DNA of 9,487 nucleotides from DASXTW01 sp046726275 (lineage in GTDB: Bacteria; Actinomycetota; UBA4738): contig JBKPAF010000076.1 in the NCBI GenBank assembly GCA_046726275.1, positions 1 to 9,487 of the forward strand, in the 5' to 3' direction. The position numbers and the translations under genes are program-made. Of this stretch, positions 4,992-9,487 are shown piece after piece (position 1 is the stretch's first letter; each line of letters opens with the position of its first letter). The notes beneath the pieces are model-generated. The model worked only from the letters and a program-made list of their open reading frames with translations. It did no database searches and was not told the DNA's origin.

Positions 4992-6476
4992 TCAGCGCTG
5001 AAGGGCGGAGATGAGGGAGCTCGCGTCCTCAGCCGACTCAAGGAGCGCCTCGACGTGCTCGTTCGTCCCTCTGAGCGGTTCGCGAGTCGGGACCCGTTGC
5101 AGGGTGTCCCCACCCGTGTCGAAGATGAGCGAGTCCCAGGAGGCTGCCGCGATCGACTGCGGGTACCGCTGGATGCATCGGCCCCGGAAGTAGGCCCGGG
5201 TGTCGTCCGGCGGCTGCATCATGGCCCGCTGCACCTCCGCGTCGGCCGTCAGCCGCTCGACCTTCCCCCCCTCGGCCAGACGGTAGTACAGCCCTCGGTC
5301 CGTGCGGACGTCGTGGTATTGGAGATCGATCATGGCCAGCTTGGGATCGGTCCAATCCAGGCGGTCCCGGTCCCGATAGGCCTCCACGAGACGATGCTTG
5401 GCCACCCAGTCGAGCTCGCGGTGCAGGGACATCGGGTCTTCCTCGATGCCGGACAAGATGGCTTCCCACCAGTGGAGGACCTCCCCGTTCTCACCGGTCG
5501 GTTCGTACTCCTTGACGAACTTCTTGACGTGATCGAGGTACTCCCATTGGAGCTCGAGAGCGCGGACCCGGCGCCCGTCCCGCAGCCTGACCGTCTGTCG
5601 GCACGAGATGTCCCACGAGACCTCGTGCAGAGCCGGCACGGGCGTTTCCAGCGAGAGGTCGGGGAGAAGGTCGTCCTCGATCAGCTTCAGGATCAGGGCG
5701 GTGCTCCCCACCTTGAGGAACGTGGCCACCTCGCACATGTTGGCGTCGCCGATGATCACGTGAAGTCTCCGGTACTTCTCCGGATCCGCGTGGGGCTCGT
5801 CGCGTGTGTTGATGATGGGACGCTTGAGCGTCGTCTCCAGGCCCACCTCGGCCTCGAAGAAGTCCGCTCGCTGAGAAAGCTGATACGCGACCTTCCGTGA
5901 CTCCTCTCGGGCGCTCTCGGAGCCGACCTTCCCGGCACCGGTGAAGATCTGCCGGGTCACCAGGAACGGGGTCAGGTCGCGGACGATCCGCGAGAAGGGA
6001 GTCCGCCGGTCGACCAGGTAGTTCTCGTGGCAGCCGTACGAGTTTCCCTTACCGTCGGTGTTGTTCTTGTAGACAGCCAGCCGTTGCCCCGGCTCGAGCA
6101 GGTGCTGCACCGAGTGGAGCGACTTCTCGAGTATCCGCTCCCCCGCCTTGTCGTGGGCCACCAACCCCCGAGGGGTGGCGCACTCGGGCGTCGAGTATTC
6201 CGGGTGGGCGTGGTCCACGTAGTAGCGGGCCCCGTTCGGCAGGATCACGTTGGCCAGGCCGAGGTCCTCCTCCACCGGCTGTCGTTCCTGGATCGGCTCG
6301 AATCCCCGGGCGTCCCGGAGCGGCGATTCCTGCTCGTAGTCCCACCGGATCTTGCGGAGCGTGCCGGCGTACGAATTGATGAGCATGGACGAGGACAGGA
6401 CCGGATTGAAGTCCGACATGCCTGGCCCCGAGATGCCGTACTCGGTCTCGATCCCCATGACTTTCGGGATAGCCAT
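4992..6476 (-). CDS. dop: Depupylase/deamidase of Pup, Dop
   Basis: Dop hydrolyses the isopeptide bond between Pup and its substrate and, where Pup ends in Gln, deamidates it. The 494-residue protein begins MAIPKVMGIETEYGISGPG, with the metal/ATP-binding glutamates, and has the catalytic-Asp motif YVDHAHPEYSTPEC (D88). Residues about 21-70 (SDFNPVLSSSMLINSYAG onward) form the Dop-specific loop absent from PafA, which separates the two. Shared family blocks include AHDKAGERILEKS, NNTDGKGNSYGCHENYL, RPIINTRDEPHAD and AKHRLVEAYRDRD. The frame extends 34 codons upstream into mpa, but homology puts the start at 6476, ten bases after the mpa stop. No good ribosome-binding site is seen, so translation is probably coupled to mpa. 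Because Pup here already ends in Glu, its role is likely depupylation alone. Confidence 0.96.
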   Translation of the reverse strand: MAIPKVMGIETEYGISGPGMSDFNPVLSSSMLINSYAGTLRKIRWDYEQESPLRDARGFEPIQERQPVEEDLGLANVILPNGARYYVDHAHPEYSTPECATPRGLVAHDKAGERILEKSLHSVQHLLEPGQRLAVYKNNTDGKGNSYGCHENYLVDRRTPFSRIVRDLTPFLVTRQIFTGAGKVGSESAREESRKVAYQLSQRADFFEAEVGLETTLKRPIINTRDEPHADPEKYRRLHVIIGDANMCEVATFLKVGSTALILKLIEDDLLPDLSLETPVPALHEVSWDISCRQTVRLRDGRRVRALELQWEYLDHVKKFVKEYEPTGENGEVLHWWEAILSGIEEDPMSLHRELDWVAKHRLVEAYRDRDRLDWTDPKLAMIDLQYHDVRTDRGLYYRLAEGGKVERLTADAEVQRAMMQPPDDTRAYFRGRCIQRYPQSIAAASWDSLIFDTGGDTLQRVPTREPLRGTNEHVEALLESAEDASSLISALQR

Positions 6477-6486
6477 GGGGTTGAGA

Positions 6487-8235
6487 CTACAGGTACTGGC
6501 CGGCGTTGATCCGTTCGACCTGCCGGCCCTCGCCCCTGGCGTCCCCGAGCAGGGTGCGGACGAACACGATCCGTTCACCCTTCTTCCCGGAGATCCGGGC
6601 CCAGTCGTCGGGGTTGGTCGTGTTCGGCAGGTCCTCGTTCTCCTTGAACTCGTCCCGTATGGCCTTGACCAGGTCGTCGAGCTTGAGTCCCTTCTCCCCC
6701 TGGCTGAGGAATCGCTTGATGGCCATTTTCTTCGCCCGGGCCACGATGTTCTCGATCATCGCTCCCGAGTTGAAGTCCTTGAAGTACAGGATCTCCTTGT
6801 CCCCGGAGGCGTACGTCACTTCGAGGAACCGGTTCTCCTCGCTGGTCGCGTACATGTGCTCCACCGTGGTGTCGATCATCCGTCGAACGGCCCGCGCCCG
6901 GTCGCCCTTCACCTCGGAGTCGTGCAGGGGGATCTCCTCGGTCAGGTACTTGGAGAGGATGTCCCGCGCCGAGTCGGAATCGGGCCGCTCGATCTTGATC
7001 TTCACGTCGAGCCGGCCGGGGCGCAGGATCGCCGGATCGATCATGTCCTCCCGGTTGGAGGCGCCGATGACGATGACGTTCTTCAGGGTCTCCACGCCGT
7101 CGATCTCGGACAGCAGCTGCGGGACGATGGTGTTCTCGACGTCGCTGGAGATGCCGGATCCCCGGGTCCGGAACAGCGAGTCCATCTCGTCGAAGAACAC
7201 GATCACGGGGAACCCCTCTTCGGACTTCTCCTTGGCCCGCTGGAAGATCAGCCGGATCTGTCGCTCGGTCTCCCCGACGTACTTGTTCAGGAGCTCCGGC
7301 CCCTTGATGTTCAGGAAATACGAGTGGACGCCCTCTCGGCCGGTCTTCTCCGCGACCTGCTGAGCGAGCGAGTTGGCCACCGCCTTGGCGATGAGGGTCT
7401 TGCCGCACCCGGGAGGTCCGTACAGCAGCACGCCCTTGGGCGGCTTGAGCTGGTGTTCCACGAACAGCTCCGCGTACAGGAATGGCAGCTCGACCGCGTC
7501 ACGGATGTCTTCGATCTGGTTCCCCAGGCCCCCGATGTCGTCGTAGCTGATGTCGGGGATCTCCTCGAGGATGGCCTCCTCGACTTCCTCCTTGGGGAGC
7601 GCCTCCAGCGCGTAGCCGGATCGGGGGTCGTACAGGACGGGGTCCCCGACCCGGAGGGTCCCGCGTACCTCGGCCGACAGCATGGCCACCATCTCTTCGT
7701 CGCCCCGGCCGACCAGGACCGCCCGGTCCTCGCCGAGCAACGACTTGACAGTGACGACCTCGCCCAGCACGTCCTGGTCCAGCACCTCGACCACGTTGAG
7801 CGCCTCGTTCAGGATGACCTCGACGCCCCGCCGGAACCGTTTCCGGTCGATCGTCGGATCGACGTTCACACGCATCTTCCGCCCGGCGGTGAACAGGTCC
7901 ACCGAGTCGTCGTCGTTCTCCCGGAGGAACACCCCGAACGTGGCCGGGGGCCTGGCCAGCTTCTCGACCTCTTCCTTCAGGGTCTCGATCCGCTCACGCT
8001 CCGACCGGAGTACCGCCACCAGCTTCTCGTTCTGGGCCACGGCTCGGCTCATCTCGCCACGGCTCTGGAGGAGTTGCTCCTCAAGTACCTTCACCTGCCG
8101 GGGGGAGTTGGTCAGGCGCCGCCGGAGCAGGGCAGTCTCGTCCTCCAGGAATTTGATCTGCGTCTGGAGCTGGTGGATGTCCTTTTCGTATCGCTCCAGC
8201 TGTTCCTCGGGATCGGGCATCCTCTGCTGCGGCAT
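6487..8235 (-). CDS. mpa: Proteasome-associated AAA ATPase Mpa/ARC
   Basis: Mpa (ARC) forms a hexameric unfoldase that recognises Pup and threads tagged proteins into the 20S proteasome. The 582 residues show, in order: a coiled coil at about 7-95 that binds Pup; two OB-fold segments at about 97-225; and one AAA+ domain with Walker A GPPGCGKT (273-280), pore loop KYVGETE (318-324), Walker B VIVFFDE (344-350), sensor asparagine in GASNRED (N394) and the conserved RPGRLD arginines. The last four residues, GQYL, are the HbYX-type tail that docks in the PrcA pockets and are the same as in the mycobacterial protein. The ATG at 8235 is used; an ATG five codons later (8220) is equally possible because neither has a well-spaced ribosome-binding site. 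The gene leads the mpa-dop-pup-prcB-prcA run, and dop starts ten bases after its stop. Confidence 0.97.
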   Translation of the reverse strand: MPQQRMPDPEEQLERYEKDIHQLQTQIKFLEDETALLRRRLTNSPRQVKVLEEQLLQSRGEMSRAVAQNEKLVAVLRSERERIETLKEEVEKLARPPATFGVFLRENDDDSVDLFTAGRKMRVNVDPTIDRKRFRRGVEVILNEALNVVEVLDQDVLGEVVTVKSLLGEDRAVLVGRGDEEMVAMLSAEVRGTLRVGDPVLYDPRSGYALEALPKEEVEEAILEEIPDISYDDIGGLGNQIEDIRDAVELPFLYAELFVEHQLKPPKGVLLYGPPGCGKTLIAKAVANSLAQQVAEKTGREGVHSYFLNIKGPELLNKYVGETERQIRLIFQRAKEKSEEGFPVIVFFDEMDSLFRTRGSGISSDVENTIVPQLLSEIDGVETLKNVIVIGASNREDMIDPAILRPGRLDVKIKIERPDSDSARDILSKYLTEEIPLHDSEVKGDRARAVRRMIDTTVEHMYATSEENRFLEVTYASGDKEILYFKDFNSGAMIENIVARAKKMAIKRFLSQGEKGLKLDDLVKAIRDEFKENEDLPNTTNPDDWARISGKKGERIVFVRTLLGDARGEGRQVERINAGQYL

Positions 8236-8274
8236 CTTCCGTTCGCCTACCTTCCTCGGTTCTCGCTTCCCTCC

Positions 8275-8280
8275 AGTGTA
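8275..8280 (-). promoter_or_regulatory. Putative -10 box upstream of mpa
   Basis: TACACT on the minus strand lies 39 bases before the mpa ATG, in the 133-bp gap after trmI. The 8-mer TACACTGG is the same as at the pafA promoter, so the two transcription units may share a sigma factor. No convincing -35 box is visible. AGGAAGG at 8250-8256 would be a ribosome-binding site, but it lies 14 bases from the ATG. Confidence 0.4.
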
Positions 8281-8368
8281 TGCCTGGCCTTTATCCTTTC
8301 GACGGAAGCTCTCGGGGGACCGTTCCCATTCCTCCTACGTGGAGTCTCGGCCCAGGGGATGTCGAACC

Positions 8369-9157
8369 TTAGACGTGGGAGTAGGACTTTCGACCAACCG
8401 TGATGAACCCGGTATGCGCCACCATCCGATGATCAGGCCTGACGCTTCGCTCGGTGACGTGCCACGATCGGTGCAGGACCTCAAAGGTCGTGACCTCGGT
8501 GAACCCCGCGCCCTCCATCGCCGGTACGCACTGTTGGATCTGATTGGTCGTCGGCAGATACGTGCACAGGATCCCGCCGGTCCGCAGGGCGCGCCCCACC
8601 TCCGGCAGGACGGCCCAGGGCTCCGGCAGGTCGAGCACGGCCCGGTCGAACGTGTCCCCTGACGCTCCGACTTCCCGAACGTCGCCGAGGCGCAGATCGA
8701 CCCACGGCGGCACCTTGCCAAAGAACGCCTCCAGGTTCGCCGCGGCCTTCTCGTAGAAATCCTCCCGGGCTTCGTAGGAGACGACCCTTCCCTCCGAGCC
8801 GGTAGCCCGGGCCAGGGCGATGGTCAGCGCGCCCGACCCGGTCCCAGCCTCGAGCACCGAGGACCCCGGTGCGATGTCCGCTTCCACGACGATCGCGCCC
8901 ATGTCCTTGGGGTAGACGACCTGCGCTCCTCTCGGCATCTTGAGGACGAAGTCGGCCAGCGTGGGCCGCAGGCACATCAGGTCCGTTCCGGTGGTGGAGT
9001 GGACCACCGTCCCATCCTCCGAGCCGACGATGAGGTCGTGTGGGACCGCGCCGCCGTGGTAGTGGAACGTGCCGTCGGACTGGAGCTTGACCAGGAATCG
9101 ACGCCCCCGATCATCGATGAGCAGGACGCGCTCCCCCACCTCGAACGGCCCGCTCAT
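8369..9157 (-). CDS. trmI: tRNA (adenine(58)-N1)-methyltransferase TrmI
   Basis: TrmI uses S-adenosylmethionine to methylate N1 of adenine 58 in the tRNA T-loop and stabilises the tRNA elbow. The 262-residue protein starts MSGPFEVGERVLLIDDRGRR, a small N-terminal beta domain, followed by VVYPKDMG and the SAM-binding motif I SVLEAGTGSG (about 100-109). VVSYEARED is motif II, and LDLPEPW (about 176-181) is the catalytic-site motif; it resembles Rv2118c of M. tuberculosis. The frame is open 57 codons further, but the ATG at 9157 matches the family start and overlaps the preceding gene's stop as ATGA, so the two are translationally coupled. A trmI homologue upstream of mpa is a common actinobacterial arrangement. 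It has no known role in the Pup pathway; the link is positional. Confidence 0.93.
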   Translation of the reverse strand: MSGPFEVGERVLLIDDRGRRFLVKLQSDGTFHYHGGAVPHDLIVGSEDGTVVHSTTGTDLMCLRPTLADFVLKMPRGAQVVYPKDMGAIVVEADIAPGSSVLEAGTGSGALTIALARATGSEGRVVSYEAREDFYEKAAANLEAFFGKVPPWVDLRLGDVREVGASGDTFDRAVLDLPEPWAVLPEVGRALRTGGILCTYLPTTNQIQQCVPAMEGAGFTEVTTFEVLHRSWHVTERSVRPDHRMVAHTGFITVGRKSYSHV

Positions 9158-9486
9158 GCCCCTTGGACCCCCGAGTTCCCGAAAACCTCGGCGGGAAGGA
9201 CCTCGTCGGCCATCTCGCGGGAGAGCTGCTCGTCGCTGGGAGGCGACAGATGCTCCCCGGTGACCTGGGCCCGGGCGCGGCAGAACGCGCAGAATCGTCC
9301 CGTGGTCGGTTGCCCGCACCGCCGGCACGCCACCAGGTCACCCTCCCCCGCGACCTCGTCGCGGAACCGGTCCGCCGCGCGATCGAGGTAGCCCAGGTAG
9401 AAGGAGGCCTTGATGCCCGGGGAGCTGGCCTCGAGGTTGTTCAGGGCCTCCTTGTATCGGAGCTGGGTGTTCCCGGCGACGAGCGG
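9154..9486 (-). CDS. TtuA/Ncs6-type tRNA 2-thiolation protein, C-terminal part only
   Basis: The frame is open to the window edge, so only the last 110 residues are visible. NTQLRYKEALNNLEASSPGI followed by KASFYLGYLDRAADRF, then the zinc ribbon CRRCGQPTTGRFCAFCR (two CxxC pairs), matches the C-terminus of the TtuA/Ncs6 family (TIGR00269-type). These are adenylating, Fe-S-dependent enzymes that put sulfur on tRNA uridines, using an ubiquitin-like sulfur carrier (TtuB in Thermus). The catalytic PP-loop and cysteines lie beyond the window. A tail of about 40 residues follows the ribbon and ends NSGVQGA. The TGA overlaps the trmI ATG by four bases. Target U54 of the T-loop would fit the partner trmI, but this is inference. 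In mycobacteria a RecB-like nuclease occupies this place; the visible residues do not support that here. Confidence 0.7.
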   Translation of the reverse strand, partial: PLVAGNTQLRYKEALNNLEASSPGIKASFYLGYLDRAADRFRDEVAGEGDLVACRRCGQPTTGRFCAFCRARAQVTGEHLSPPSDEQLSREMADEVLPAEVFGNSGVQGA

Positions 9487-9487
9487 A

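Noticed and set aside
6352..8403. 683-codon plus-strand frame opposite mpa
   Set aside because: It is the antisense shadow of mpa, rich in Leu/Val/Asp from complementary codons, with no domain and no ribosome-binding site.
9158..9328. 57-codon N-terminal extension of TrmI
   Set aside because: It lies in the frame-shifted 3' end of the TtuA-like gene; the family start and the ATGA overlap support 9157.
9154..9486. RecB-like nuclease, as found next to the mycobacterial trmI homologue
   Set aside because: The visible residues end in a CxxC...CxxC ribbon preceded by an EALNNLEASSPGI-type helix, which fits TtuA/Ncs6 rather than a PD-(D/E)XK nuclease end.

Overview
The window is GC-rich and holds an almost complete Pup-proteasome locus. 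Five genes on the minus strand read mpa/arc, dop, pup, prcB, prcA (from about 8235 down to 3025), and a sixth, pafA, lies further down the same strand (1828 to 470). This set is typical of Actinomycetota. The sequences are clear orthologues of the mycobacterial proteins but differ throughout, Pup ends in Glu rather than Gln, and the neighbours are unlike those of Mycobacterium or Streptomyces. I infer a deep-branching or uncultivated actinobacterium; a rarer Pup-bearing phylum cannot be excluded.

Layout from left to right. (1) 2-460, plus strand: the 3' part of a cytoplasmic thioredoxin-like gene with a His/Asp-rich tail. (2) 470-1828, minus: pafA, the Pup ligase, converging on gene 1 with a 9-bp gap. 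(3) 1829-2011: a divergent regulatory region with a cluster of GCAGT/ACTGC inverted repeats and a probable leaderless promoter for pafA. (4) 2012-2941, plus: a PqqD-like domain fused to a thioredoxin-like domain and a lysine-rich tail, a paralogue of gene 1. (5) 3025-6476, minus: prcA, prcB, pup, dop, tightly packed. (6) 6487-8235, minus: mpa/arc ATPase. (7) 8369-9157, minus: trmI, tRNA m1A58 methyltransferase. (8) 9154-9486, minus: the 3' end of a TtuA/Ncs6-type tRNA thiolation gene overlapping trmI by 4 bp. No gap exceeds 300 bases.

How the genes work together: PafA attaches Pup through its C-terminal Glu to substrate lysines; Dop removes Pup (and deamidates GGQ-type Pup elsewhere, a step not needed here); Mpa binds Pup with its coiled coils, unfolds the substrate and docks by its C-terminal GQYL on the PrcA ring; PrcB, with catalytic Thr58 exposed after propeptide removal, degrades it. 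TrmI and the TtuA-like enzyme both act on the tRNA T-loop and form their own coupled unit.

The core machinery is known. The least explained part is the pair of thioredoxin-like paralogues on the opposite strand that bracket pafA and separate it from prcA. One carries a PqqD-like (RiPP-recognition) domain and a 12-lysine tail, the other a GHD-repeat tail.
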